DNA from: Amycolatopsis coloradensis
Lineage (GTDB): Bacteria > Actinomycetota > Actinomycetes > Mycobacteriales > Pseudonocardiaceae
Length of the DNA stretch: 64,000 bases
Direction: 5' to 3'
Assembly: GCF_037997115.1 (NCBI RefSeq)
Contig: NZ_CP150484.1
Span: 6,125,126-6,189,125 of the forward strand
In this document: positions 41,497 through 50,104 of the stretch, piece after piece
How positions within the stretch are numbered: the first letter of the stretch is position 1
Layout of the letters: every line of letters begins with the position of its first letter
The notes under the pieces: generated by a model
Databases searched by the model: none
Seen by the model: the letters and a program-made list of their open reading frames with translations, nothing else
Told to the model about the DNA's origin: nothing
Position numbers and translations under genes: made by a program

Positions 41497-43398
41497 GTGG
41501 ATTTACACTGTAAAATTCTGGGTTCTTTGGCGGTCGAAATCAATGGGCAAGATGTCACGCCGAGCGCACCAAAAATGCGAAGAATTCTGGCGCTTCTGAT
41601 ACTTCGACGAAGCACGCCGGTCAACATGGGTGATCTCGTTCTCGAACTCTGGGGCAACCATCCTCCACCCAGCGCGCGTACGACGGTCCACACATATATA
41701 CACAAACTTCGCTGTCGACTTTTCCCTGCACATCTATCGAAGCACGGTTTCGCGTTGCACACCAAACAGCAGAGCTATTTCCTCGAGATGCCACCACAGT
41801 GTCTCGATCTGCACCGGTTCGAGTACTTGGTCCAGCGCGGAGAAAGCGCGCTGGAGCGCGGCGAACCACGTCTGGCCGTGGAATCGCTACGTGAAGCCCT
41901 GGGCTTGTGGCGAGAACCGATGATGAGCGCCATGGAGACCGGCCCCCTGCTGGCCGCGCATGTCACCGGCCTCGAGGAGAGCAGGCTCCGCGCCCTTGAA
42001 CTCCGCATCGGAGCGGACCTGCAGCTGGGCCGGCACCGGGAACTGCTGAGCGAACTGAAGGAACTCGTGATCACCCATCCACGCAGCGAAGTGTTTCACG
42101 GCCACCTGATGCTCGCACTGCACCGCTGCCATCGGCGTGACGAGGCTTTGGAGGTCTACCAGCGATTTCGTCGCGAAATGGTCGAGGAGATGGGTCTCGA
42201 GCCCTCCCAACTTCTGCAACACGCGCATCAGGCCGTGCTGGCGGGCGAACCGTTGCCCGATGCCACGCCCCTGAAAGCACAGGTCACCACCGCGACCGAG
42301 CGCCCCGCGCAACTGCCTGGTGACAGTGCGGACTTCATCGGCCGCGGTGGCCTGGTGGAGGACGCTGTCATGTGGCTGACTTCGGCTGGGCTCGCGGACG
42401 TCGCACCGAGGGTGCTCTCGGTGCATGGGATGCCGGGAGTCGGCAAGACCGCCTTCGCGGTACGCGTCGCGCAACGTGTGCGATCGCGGTTCGAGGGAGG
42501 GCAGTTCTACGCATGCTTGGGTACGAGTGGCGATGGAGCGAGAGATCCAGCGGACGTACTGAACGGCTTTCTCATGGCGGCCGGTTTCCCCGCGGAGCGA
42601 CTACCTGCCGATCGTGAAGACAAGGCAGCACTCTTTCGCACTTGGACTTCGATGAAGCGGGTCCTCGTCGTGCTCGACGACGTCGGTTCCGCGGAGCAGA
42701 TACGGCCACTGATGCCCGCGGGGCCGCGTTGTGCGGTAGTAGTTACCACCCGGCGTGGCATCCACCCGGCGACGGGATCCCGCTTGGTCTGTCTCGATCC
42801 ACTCGAGCCGTCCGAGAGTACCGGGCTGCTGTCCGCGATGATCGGCACGGAACGGATCGCAGGCGAACGCGAGCAGGTGGACCGGATAGTCCAGCTGTGC
42901 GGCGGACTGCCTCTGGCCGTTCGCGCGGTCGGTGCCCAGCTCCGTTCCGTGTCCGGATGGCCCATCGGAACCGTGCTCCACCAGCTCGAAAACGGTGCAC
43001 GCCGGCTCGACGCGTTGTCCTTCCACGATCTGGACGTGCGCGGGCGGATAGCCGGCAGTTACCACGTCATACCGAGACCGGCACAACTCGCGCTCCAGAA
43101 GTTCGCCACCCTCGGTAAGACCACGTTGACCCAAGCCGAGGCGACCTCACTGCTCGGCTACGACCGGCTGGAGAGCGGCAGGATTCTGCTCACCCTCGTC
43201 GATCACGGACTTCTCCGGATATCCGGAGAAGCGGATTCGACGGTGAGCTACGAGCTTCATCCACTGATCCGCTGCTACGCCGAAGAAATCGTCGCCGACC
43301 GGACTCAGCGGCATCCGGTGATTCGGCGGCACCGGCCGCGATTCTGTGCTCGCCGGCCCCGAACCATCATGCGGTCGCGGCGACGTCGGCCCGGCTGA
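41497..43398 (+). CDS. SARP-type regulator with NB-ARC domain (AfsR-like)
   Basis: The 633-aa protein has an OmpR-like winged helix (1-95; SAPKMRRILALLILR, then TVHTYIHKLRCRL), a BTAD domain (100-245), and an NB-ARC ATPase: P-loop GMPGVGKT at 311-318, Walker B LVVLDDV at 389-395, GGLPLA near 468-473. A short C-terminal wing follows. AfsR-like SARPs activate antibiotic clusters. Codon 3 is TTA (41503-41505), which may place it under tRNA-Leu(UAA) (bldA) control. It starts with GTG after GGGGAGGA and ends in the loop of a bidirectional hairpin. The C-terminal 25 residues are arginine-rich. Confidence 0.92.
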   Translation: MDLHCKILGSLAVEINGQDVTPSAPKMRRILALLILRRSTPVNMGDLVLELWGNHPPPSARTTVHTYIHKLRCRLFPAHLSKHGFALHTKQQSYFLEMPPQCLDLHRFEYLVQRGESALERGEPRLAVESLREALGLWREPMMSAMETGPLLAAHVTGLEESRLRALELRIGADLQLGRHRELLSELKELVITHPRSEVFHGHLMLALHRCHRRDEALEVYQRFRREMVEEMGLEPSQLLQHAHQAVLAGEPLPDATPLKAQVTTATERPAQLPGDSADFIGRGGLVEDAVMWLTSAGLADVAPRVLSVHGMPGVGKTAFAVRVAQRVRSRFEGGQFYACLGTSGDGARDPADVLNGFLMAAGFPAERLPADREDKAALFRTWTSMKRVLVVLDDVGSAEQIRPLMPAGPRCAVVVTTRRGIHPATGSRLVCLDPLEPSESTGLLSAMIGTERIAGEREQVDRIVQLCGGLPLAVRAVGAQLRSVSGWPIGTVLHQLENGARRLDALSFHDLDVRGRIAGSYHVIPRPAQLALQKFATLGKTTLTQAEATSLLGYDRLESGRILLTLVDHGLLRISGEADSTVSYELHPLIRCYAEEIVADRTQRHPVIRRHRPRFCARRPRTIMRSRRRRPG

Positions 43399-43415
43399 GT
43401 GCCGGGCCGACGTCG
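43381..43415. terminator. Bidirectional hairpin between two convergent SARP genes
   Basis: CGACGTCGGCCCGGC (43381-43395) and GCCGGGCCGACGTCG (43401-43415) form a perfect 15-bp stem with loop TGAGT. The stop codon of the rightward SARP (TGA, 43396-43398) lies in the loop; the leftward SARP ends 3 bp beyond the stem (43418). There is no strong T-tract, as is usual for actinomycete terminators. Confidence 0.75.
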
Positions 43416-43417
43416 GT

Positions 43418-45268
43418 TCAGGCCATCAGGCAGAGTTCCTCCCGCGCGCTCAGCCTACGGCCGATCGCACGTAGGCTGGGAAGGAAACGGTACTGGGTAT
43501 GACCGATCCGCTCGTCGAACGCCGTCACGTCGATAAGCCACAGTTCGGCCAGATCCTCCAGCAACGACTCGGCATGTTGCTCTTCCACCTCCAGCATCCT
43601 GGCCGCAAGAGCCACCGAGACGCTTGGGTTATCGAGCTTCGCCAGCTTGCGAAAGGCGTCCTGCGCGCCCGGACGAGCCAGCGAGTAGCTCCGTTCGACG
43701 CTGGCCCGCAGGCCGAGGATGTCGGTATCGACCGAAGGGTCGTCGATCGCGGCACTGAGCCGGTGGACCGATCTGGCGATCGCCCAGTGCTGCCGGACTT
43801 GCAACTGGCCGGCGGCCCAATGCAGTGCGAGCGGGAGCCCATCGCACAGCTTCACCAGTTCCCTGGCCGCCCGATCATTTTTGGCAACCCGGTCACTGCC
43901 GAGAACTCCGGTCAGCAGCTGAATTCCTTCAGGCTCGGTGAGCGGAAGCAGTTCGACGGTCATACTCGTAGCCGCGACGAAAAGACGGCGCCGAGTGGTC
44001 ACGAGTACTCCGCATTCCGCGCTCGACGGAAGCAACGGCAGCAACTGCTCGGCACTGACCGCGTCGTCCAGCGCGAGAAGAACCCGGTGTTCCGTGGTCC
44101 AGGTACGGAACATCCTGCTGCGCTCGTCCGTCGACGCCGGGATCCGTTCGTCGGTCACCCCGGCCGCGCGCAAGAAGCCGGCGAGCACCTCACCCGGTTC
44201 GACCGGGCTCCCGTCGTCGTCGAGCAGCTTGGCGTAGAACTGCCCATCCGGGTACCTGTCCACGACTTGATGCGCGACGTGGTTGCACAGCGCCGTCTTG
44301 CCGACCCCGGGAGGACCGACGATGACAACCACCGTCGCCGCCCGGCCACGACCAGTGCACAACGCCTCGAGAGCCGCTGTGCTCTCGGCTCGCCTGCCGA
44401 TGAGAACCGTACCGTCGGGTGGGAGCTGCCGTGGTGGTCTCGACCGGCGAGTGACAACCGTGCCAGGGCCGGGCGTCGGCGGTGACAGGCTCTGATCCGC
44501 ACTCAGTACGGCCCGCTGCAAACGTTGCAGTGAATCGGTGGGATCCAAGCCGAGTTCGGTTGCCAAAGCGTCCCTGGTGCGGTGGTACACGTGGAGCGCC
44601 TCGGCCTGCCTTCCCGCTCGATAGAGAGCCAGCATCAGTTTCGCCTGGAACCCCTCGTGGGTGGGATACTGTGCCCCCAGCATGGTGAGCTCACCGAGCA
44701 GCTCGTTGTGCTTGCCCAGCTGGAGATCCACCTCGATCCGCTGTTCAAGGACGCCTTTGCGGAGTTCTTCCAGGCGTCGTATCTCCGCATCCAGGACCGG
44801 TCCCGTGCTGACGTCGGCGAGCGCAGGACCACGCCACAGCCGTAGCGCTTCCTCCAGCGTCTTGGACGCGGTCTCGACCGTCCCCGATTCCAGTTCGCCT
44901 CGGCTGCGCTTCGCCAGTTGCTCGAACAAGCGCGAGTCAAGCGAATTCGACGGCAGCGCGAGGACATAGCCATTGGCCAGCGTGTGCAACGCGGCGCCGT
45001 CGGCACCGGCCGGCCGGGACGAGCGCACGCCTTCGGCCGGTGACAGTTGTAGCAACTTACGCAGTTGGTAGATGTAGGTTTGCAGTGTCGTGGCGGCGCT
45101 CGCTGTCGGCCTGTCCTCCCAGAGCTCGTCGATGATCTGATTGGTCCGGACGAGATTGTTGGCCTGTAGTGCCAGAAGACTGAACATCCGCCGAAGTTTC
45201 GGCGCGGACGGAGTGATCACCACTCCCTCGCGGAAGACTTCGAGCGGGCCCAGCAGATTGACCTCCAT
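43418..45268 (-). CDS. Second SARP-type regulator with NB-ARC domain
   Basis: The 616-aa protein has the same layout as the convergent neighbour: winged helix (1-90; SAPKLRRMFSLLALQ, TLQTYIYQLRKLL), BTAD (105-255), NB-ARC with P-loop GPPGVGKT at 318-325 and CDGLPLALHWAAGQL, and a short C-terminal part. I chose the ATG at 45268 (MEVNLLGPLEVF), which aligns with the family start; the frame is open to 45361. The two SARPs resemble each other but differ throughout, so they are paralogues and not a recent duplication. Confidence 0.9.
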   Translation of the reverse strand: MEVNLLGPLEVFREGVVITPSAPKLRRMFSLLALQANNLVRTNQIIDELWEDRPTASAATTLQTYIYQLRKLLQLSPAEGVRSSRPAGADGAALHTLANGYVLALPSNSLDSRLFEQLAKRSRGELESGTVETASKTLEEALRLWRGPALADVSTGPVLDAEIRRLEELRKGVLEQRIEVDLQLGKHNELLGELTMLGAQYPTHEGFQAKLMLALYRAGRQAEALHVYHRTRDALATELGLDPTDSLQRLQRAVLSADQSLSPPTPGPGTVVTRRSRPPRQLPPDGTVLIGRRAESTAALEALCTGRGRAATVVVIVGPPGVGKTALCNHVAHQVVDRYPDGQFYAKLLDDDGSPVEPGEVLAGFLRAAGVTDERIPASTDERSRMFRTWTTEHRVLLALDDAVSAEQLLPLLPSSAECGVLVTTRRRLFVAATSMTVELLPLTEPEGIQLLTGVLGSDRVAKNDRAARELVKLCDGLPLALHWAAGQLQVRQHWAIARSVHRLSAAIDDPSVDTDILGLRASVERSYSLARPGAQDAFRKLAKLDNPSVSVALAARMLEVEEQHAESLLEDLAELWLIDVTAFDERIGHTQYRFLPSLRAIGRRLSAREELCLMA

Positions 45269-45701
45269 CGTCAGCACGCTCCCCCAGTTGTCAGTGACTC
45301 GATGGCCCGTACCCGAAGCACGGATACCGATTCTTTCAAGCGTCCTTGTGAGTCCCTTCAATCTATCGGGCGGTACGACTCCCGCCCTTGAAGATCGGTG
45401 GTGGCTTACTAAAGCGATCCTGATGCGGTTAACAGCCCACCAAAGCCGCGTTCAAAGCTGCCGCCGACCATGGCAGACGACGCGTTGACCTGGACTTATC
45501 GGCCGGACGACACAGACCGCGACGACTCTTCCGGAGTCAGCCGGAGCCGATCTGTGCAAGCAAGGGTCATCCGATCGATGTAGCCAGGTTCTCGCGCCAC
45601 AAGACTTTCTGTAGTGAATCGGACGACCGAAGGCCGATGTCCGTACCTGGAGACGCGCCTAGCGTTGACGGCACGAGACACGTCGGAGGAGGGGAATCGT
45701 T
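45269..45701. other. Divergent promoter region between the second SARP gene and fprA
   Basis: No gene is supported here. The region must carry the promoters of the leftward SARP gene and of the rightward ferredoxin reductase gene. SARP proteins bind heptameric direct repeats near -35, but I could not identify a convincing set by eye. Confidence 0.35.
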
Positions 45702-47039
45702 GTGTCGTCAGCCCGCACACCACGAATAGCGGTCGTCGGTTCTGGGCCCGCGGGGGTGTTCACCGCGGAGGCCCTGCTGAAATCGGACTACAGTCCGGCT
45801 GTCGATGTGTTCGATCGGCTGCCCACTCCGTACGGCCTGGTCCGGTACGGTGTGGCGCCCGACCATCCGAGGATCAAATCGGTGAGCACCGTTCTGCGGC
45901 GAGTGCTGGAAAATCCCGCCGTCCGGTTCTTCGGCAACGTGACGTTCGGCCTGGACATCGGCCTCGACGACCTGCTCGCCCACTACGAGGCCGTGATCTT
46001 CGCGACCGGCGCCCCCGGGCATCGCGAACTCGGAGTGCCCGGTGAGGACCTGCGTGGCAGCTGGCCGGCCGGCGAGTTCGTCTCTTGGTACAACGGCCAT
46101 CCGGACGCGCTCAACGACTTTCCCCTGCATGCGAGGAAGGTCGCCGTACTCGGAGCGGGCAACGTCGCGCTGGACGTGACCAGACTGCTGGTGAAAGATC
46201 CCCGCGAGCTGGTCGATACCGACGTACCGGACCACGTCCTCGACGGATTGCGGTGCAGCAGCGTCGCCGACGTGTACCTGGTGGCCAGGCGCGGGCCCGC
46301 CCAGGCCAAGTTCACCACCGTCGAACTCAGGGAACTCGGCCTGTTGCGCGGGGTCGACGTTCTGGTGCGGTCCGAGGACTTGCGCTTGGACGAGCCGGAC
46401 GAGCAACTACTCGAAGCCAGCAGGCAGACGCGAGCCAACGTCGACCTCCTGCGGGAGTGGGCGCGACGCCCCATGACCGACGCCACCCGGCGGATCCATC
46501 TGGTGTTCTGGCGGAGCGCGGCGGCGATCGAAGGTGACGGCGAGGTGCGCGAACTTCGCTTGTCCCGTACCCGGCCGGGTGAACACGGCCCTGGCGAGGT
46601 GCTTCCGGTCCAGAGTGTCCTCCGTGCCGTGGGCTATCGAGCCGACCCGTTGCCAGGGCTGCCTTTCGAATCACGAACCGGAACCCTGCCTCACCGCAAG
46701 GGACGGATTGTCGATGGCGGCGCACGGCCGGTCGCCGGGTGCTACGTGGCGGGTTGGCTCAAGCGCGGCCCGACCGGAGTGATCGGCACCAACAAGGCGG
46801 ATGCGGCGGAGACGGCGCGCAGCGTTGTCGAGGACCTCGCGGAAGCAACCCGTTCCCGGTCGTCGGACCCGAACTCCGTGCCGCGACTGTTACGCCGCCG
46901 TGGCACGGAGTTCGTGACCTGGTCGGACTGGCTACGCCTCGACTGTTACGAGATCAACCGGGGTCAGGCACAGGGCCGGGACCGCAGCAAGGTGTCGGAT
47001 CTCGATGCCATGCTGGCCATCAGCAGACGAGGTCTTTGA
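45702..47039 (+). CDS. fprA: FprA-type ferredoxin-NADP reductase
   Basis: The 445-aa flavoprotein has the FAD motif IAVVGSGPAGVFTAEALL (GSGPAG at 13-18), FDRLPTPYGLVRYGVAPDH, the NADP motif VAVLGAGNVALDVTRLL (GAGNVA at 150-155), and the C-terminal GWLKRGPTGVIGTNKADA. These are the full set of adrenodoxin-reductase/FprA signatures. It would pass electrons from NADPH to a ferredoxin such as the one at 63721 and on to the P450 at 50105. GTG 45702 follows GGAGGGGAA. It converges on the next gene. Confidence 0.93.
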   Translation: MSSARTPRIAVVGSGPAGVFTAEALLKSDYSPAVDVFDRLPTPYGLVRYGVAPDHPRIKSVSTVLRRVLENPAVRFFGNVTFGLDIGLDDLLAHYEAVIFATGAPGHRELGVPGEDLRGSWPAGEFVSWYNGHPDALNDFPLHARKVAVLGAGNVALDVTRLLVKDPRELVDTDVPDHVLDGLRCSSVADVYLVARRGPAQAKFTTVELRELGLLRGVDVLVRSEDLRLDEPDEQLLEASRQTRANVDLLREWARRPMTDATRRIHLVFWRSAAAIEGDGEVRELRLSRTRPGEHGPGEVLPVQSVLRAVGYRADPLPGLPFESRTGTLPHRKGRIVDGGARPVAGCYVAGWLKRGPTGVIGTNKADAAETARSVVEDLAEATRSRSSDPNSVPRLLRRRGTEFVTWSDWLRLDCYEINRGQAQGRDRSKVSDLDAMLAISRRGL

Positions 47040-47058
47040 GTGGTACGGCGCAAGACCT
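47030..47058. terminator. Short hairpin between fprA and the convergent LLM gene
   Basis: AGGTCTT (47030-47036) pairs with AAGACCT (47052-47058) around a 15-base loop that contains the fprA TGA stop (47037-47039). The LLM gene ends at 47059. It is weaker than the other two convergent-gene hairpins of this region but has the same layout. Confidence 0.4.
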
Positions 47059-47916
47059 TCAGTGCACCGCTCCGTCGAGCAGTTCAAGCTGGGACAGTTC
47101 GGCCGAGCACGGCATGAGGATCAGTTCGGTACAGCCCGCGTCGGCGTAGGCCGCCACGGCTTCGCGCACTCGCACCGGGTCCGTGAGCACGCCCTTGGTG
47201 ATCCGGTCGGTCGCCCTCTCCCCGAGAAACGCGTAGTACTCGCCGACGTAACGCCGGGCCAGTTCTGTGCCTTGAGGGCCGAGTGCGAAGTAAGCCAGCG
47301 CCAGCAGCCGTGGCTGATCCAGCCGTCCTTCGGCGGCCCAGCCGCGCCGGGCGCGCTCGGCAAGCTCCCGGTATCCGCTGGCCGAGCTGCCGCCGGAGAT
47401 CCAGCCCTGCCCATAGCGCGCGGCTCGCCGGATAGCGATGTCGGTATGCCCGCCGAAGATCAAGGGCGGGCTCCCTCGATACGGTGACGGGCCGATGCGG
47501 CCGTCGGGCTCCGCGCCCGACCAGATGGACACCATTCGCTCCACCGCGCTGTCGAGAGTGCGACCTCGCCGCGCGTAGGGCAGGTCAGCGGCGATGAAGT
47601 CGTCCTCCCGGCCTCCGGCGGCGAGACCGGCCACCAAGCGCCCCTCACTGATTCGGTCGAGGGTGGAGAGCTGCTTTGCGAGCAGTGCCGGGTTGCCTCG
47701 ATACGGCGCGAGCAGGACCGTCGCGGCAAGGCGTATACGCCGCGTGACACCGGCCGAGGCGGCCAAGGCGATCAACGATTCGCAGTTGCCGTACACGAGC
47801 CGGTCCAGCGTAGCCAGTGAGCTGAACTCAGCCTGGTCTGCATACCGTGCCCAGTCCAAGAGCTGATCGCCCACCACGCCGCATACCGCCGCGGGGAGGC
47901 CGACTCCGATCTCCAC
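47059..47916 (-). CDS. LLM-class (F420- or FMN-dependent) oxidoreductase
   Basis: The 285-aa luciferase-like barrel reads MEIGVGLPAAVCGV, then RIRLAATVLLAPYRGNPALLAKQLSTLD, EGRLVAGLAAGGREDDF and PPLIFGGHTDIAIRRAARYGQGW. This pattern is common in actinobacterial F420-dependent enzymes. It is last in a leftward trio with a methyltransferase and a dehydrogenase (4-bp gap to the former). A tailoring oxidation or reduction is likely; the cofactor cannot be settled from sequence alone. Confidence 0.85.
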   Translation of the reverse strand: MEIGVGLPAAVCGVVGDQLLDWARYADQAEFSSLATLDRLVYGNCESLIALAASAGVTRRIRLAATVLLAPYRGNPALLAKQLSTLDRISEGRLVAGLAAGGREDDFIAADLPYARRGRTLDSAVERMVSIWSGAEPDGRIGPSPYRGSPPLIFGGHTDIAIRRAARYGQGWISGGSSASGYRELAERARRGWAAEGRLDQPRLLALAYFALGPQGTELARRYVGEYYAFLGERATDRITKGVLTDPVRVREAVAAYADAGCTELILMPCSAELSQLELLDGAVH

Positions 47917-47920
47917 TCGA

Positions 47921-48937
47921 TCATCCCGCCTTGTGGCCGATCACGACGGTGTCGTTCTCGCCGAGCGGAGCGACCTCTGTCGAGCCGAAGCCGGCTTCCG
48001 TGAGCCATCCCTGGTACTCCGACGGCGGGTACTCCGCTCCACCCGGCGTGGTCAGCATCATGTCGAGGCTGATGATCAGGTTGGTCAGATCGGTGCCTTC
48101 CTCGTCCACCATCCGGTCGTACACGACGAGCTTGCCGCCGGGCCGTACCGCGTCGAACGCCTTACGCACCAATGCCCTGCATTCATCCGGTGACCAGTCG
48201 TGGAGGACGTGGCCGATGACCACCACGTCGGCGGACGGGATCGGATCGGTGAAGAAGTCACCCGCCTGGAAGGTGGTCTTCTCCTCGAGACCGAGCGCGC
48301 GCATGTGCTCGTCGAACGGTGTCCGCATCTCCGGCAGGTCGAACACGGTGCCCGAGAGATGTGGATGCGCCTTGATCAGCCCACCCGTGAGATTGCCGCG
48401 CGCGCCCCCGACGTCCACCATCGAACGGTAGGCGGTCCATTCGATGGCCCTGGCCAGTTCAGGCACGATCAAGGTGGTGAGCGCGTCCATCATGCCGAGG
48501 AAGCTGCGAAGCCGGTTCGGCTCCTTGATCATCTCCATGTAGTCGGCTTCGGCTGTGGGCTTTCCGGTCCGCAACATCTCGCCGAAGCGGCCCCACGCCG
48601 GATAAAGCATGTGATTCGCCCGCTCGAGAAAGCCACCGATGTACCCGTCGCCGGTCCGCACCAGGTGGCGCCCGGCAAGTGCACTGTTGCGGTATCGCCC
48701 GTCGTTCTTCTCGAGAAGGTCGAGCGCGGCCAGCACATCGAGGAAATCGGGCGTTCCACGCGGGTGCAGGTCCAGCTTCACCCGCAGTTCCTCCGCGGTC
48801 ATCTCGTCATCGCCGAGTACGGTGAACAAACTCAATTCGAGTGCGGTCAGGAGACATTTGGCGGTGCAGAAGGCGGTACCGAGTTCGAAGACGGCGCTCG
48901 GGCCCGCGGCGTCGACACTCGATGCTGATGTGGTCAT
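47921..48937 (-). CDS. SAM-dependent O-methyltransferase (hydroxyneurosporene/ASMT-like)
   Basis: The 338-aa protein has an N-terminal winged-helix dimerisation domain (CLLTALELSLFTVLGD) and a Rossmann SAM-binding domain with SMVDVGGARGNLTGG (motif I, 174-182). The active-site segment is VIGHVLHDWSPDEC (His246-Asp247). Relatives such as TcmN and DnrK methylate phenolic or carboxylic oxygens. The start overlaps the upstream dehydrogenase stop by 4 bp. Confidence 0.9.
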   Translation of the reverse strand: MTTSASSVDAAGPSAVFELGTAFCTAKCLLTALELSLFTVLGDDEMTAEELRVKLDLHPRGTPDFLDVLAALDLLEKNDGRYRNSALAGRHLVRTGDGYIGGFLERANHMLYPAWGRFGEMLRTGKPTAEADYMEMIKEPNRLRSFLGMMDALTTLIVPELARAIEWTAYRSMVDVGGARGNLTGGLIKAHPHLSGTVFDLPEMRTPFDEHMRALGLEEKTTFQAGDFFTDPIPSADVVVIGHVLHDWSPDECRALVRKAFDAVRPGGKLVVYDRMVDEEGTDLTNLIISLDMMLTTPGGAEYPPSEYQGWLTEAGFGSTEVAPLGENDTVVIGHKAG

Positions 48938-49833
48938 TGCTGGTGTTCCTCCTTGACTCGAGGGATCGTGTCTTCATGTGCCGCCAGGACCACGGCCGCG
49001 TCCTTGTCACCGTCGCCGGCCGCGACGACGCCGGCATAGCGATGGGCGAGAGCGTCCGCCAGGGGGAGAGCCAATCCTGCGTCCTGTGCCTCCGTCAGCA
49101 GGAGTCGGACGTCCTTCTCCATCAACCGTGCCCGGAACGCGGCGGGTTCGTAGCGTCCGGTGCGCATGAATTCGGCCCGGAAAGCCAGGACCGGCGATCG
49201 GACGCCGCTGTTCAGCACGGCGTCCAACAGCGTCTTGCGGTCCAGCCCGGCGACGGCGGCGAACGAGACCGCCTCGGCCAAGGCGACCGTCTGCGCGCCG
49301 AGTATCAGGTTGAAGGCCAGTTTGAGCGCACTGGCCTGACCGGACCGTCCAAGGTGTACAAAGCCGTCGCGGCTCAAGGTATTCAGCACCGCGCGAGCGG
49401 ACTCGACGTCGTCGTGCTCCCCCGCGGTGAAGACCCGCAGCCCGCCGGACCGGGCCATCCCGGGGTTGCCGATCACACTGGCCTCCACCCGCCGTATCCC
49501 CGCGTCCGCCAGCCGCCGCGCGGCCTGACGGGCATATCCCGGCGATACCGCGGACGTGTCGATCACCAGGGTTCCTCGCCGCAGGGCGGGAAACAATTTG
49601 CCGAAAAGCACCTCGTCGACCGCGGCCTCGTCACTCAGGCTGAGCAAGATCAGCCCCGTCTCGGCGACGGCTTCGATCGATTCAGCGAGCACCGCTCCAG
49701 CGGCGACCAGCGGCGCCGCCTTCTCGGCCGTACGGTTGCAGACCGTCAACGCGAACCCGCCTTCGAGTAGCCGGTGCGCCATCGCGGCACCCATGTTGCC
49801 CAGTCCGATGACGGCGATCCCCGTGGGCTTCAT
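48934..49833 (-). CDS. Beta-hydroxyacid dehydrogenase-like NAD(P)-dependent oxidoreductase
   Basis: The 299-aa protein starts with GIAVIGLGNMGAAMAHRLL (GLGNMG, residues 10-15) and has VIDTSAVSPGYARQAA and GQASALKLAFNLILGA with the conserved Lys171. The usual D-A-P-V-S-G motif is replaced by EASVIGNPGMARSGG, a variation seen in imine-reductase-like or specialised members. It is first in the leftward trio and divergent from the P450 gene. The substrate is unknown. Confidence 0.85.
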   Translation of the reverse strand: MKPTGIAVIGLGNMGAAMAHRLLEGGFALTVCNRTAEKAAPLVAAGAVLAESIEAVAETGLILLSLSDEAAVDEVLFGKLFPALRRGTLVIDTSAVSPGYARQAARRLADAGIRRVEASVIGNPGMARSGGLRVFTAGEHDDVESARAVLNTLSRDGFVHLGRSGQASALKLAFNLILGAQTVALAEAVSFAAVAGLDRKTLLDAVLNSGVRSPVLAFRAEFMRTGRYEPAAFRARLMEKDVRLLLTEAQDAGLALPLADALAHRYAGVVAAGDGDKDAAVVLAAHEDTIPRVKEEHQQ

Positions 49834-50104
49834 GACCGAATCCGCCCGCGGCGGGGAAATGCCACGGAGCGCTGGGTATTTCGTCGGGATCCCTGTCTGC
49901 CGAGGACCTTTGACATCGAATGCCTCCGTCCGTCGATCCGGTGCGGCCTCGGAACGAAGGTTCGCGGTCCGTGCTCCAAACGCGCTGGTGCGCCGTTGAA
50001 CCCCGACCGATCGGTCATGCCCAGCGAGTTTCCATCGGCACTACAACGCATGCGCGCACCGTGGTGCTTCGCCGTCTGTCGCGGATCCCGATGAGGAGAA
50101 CACC

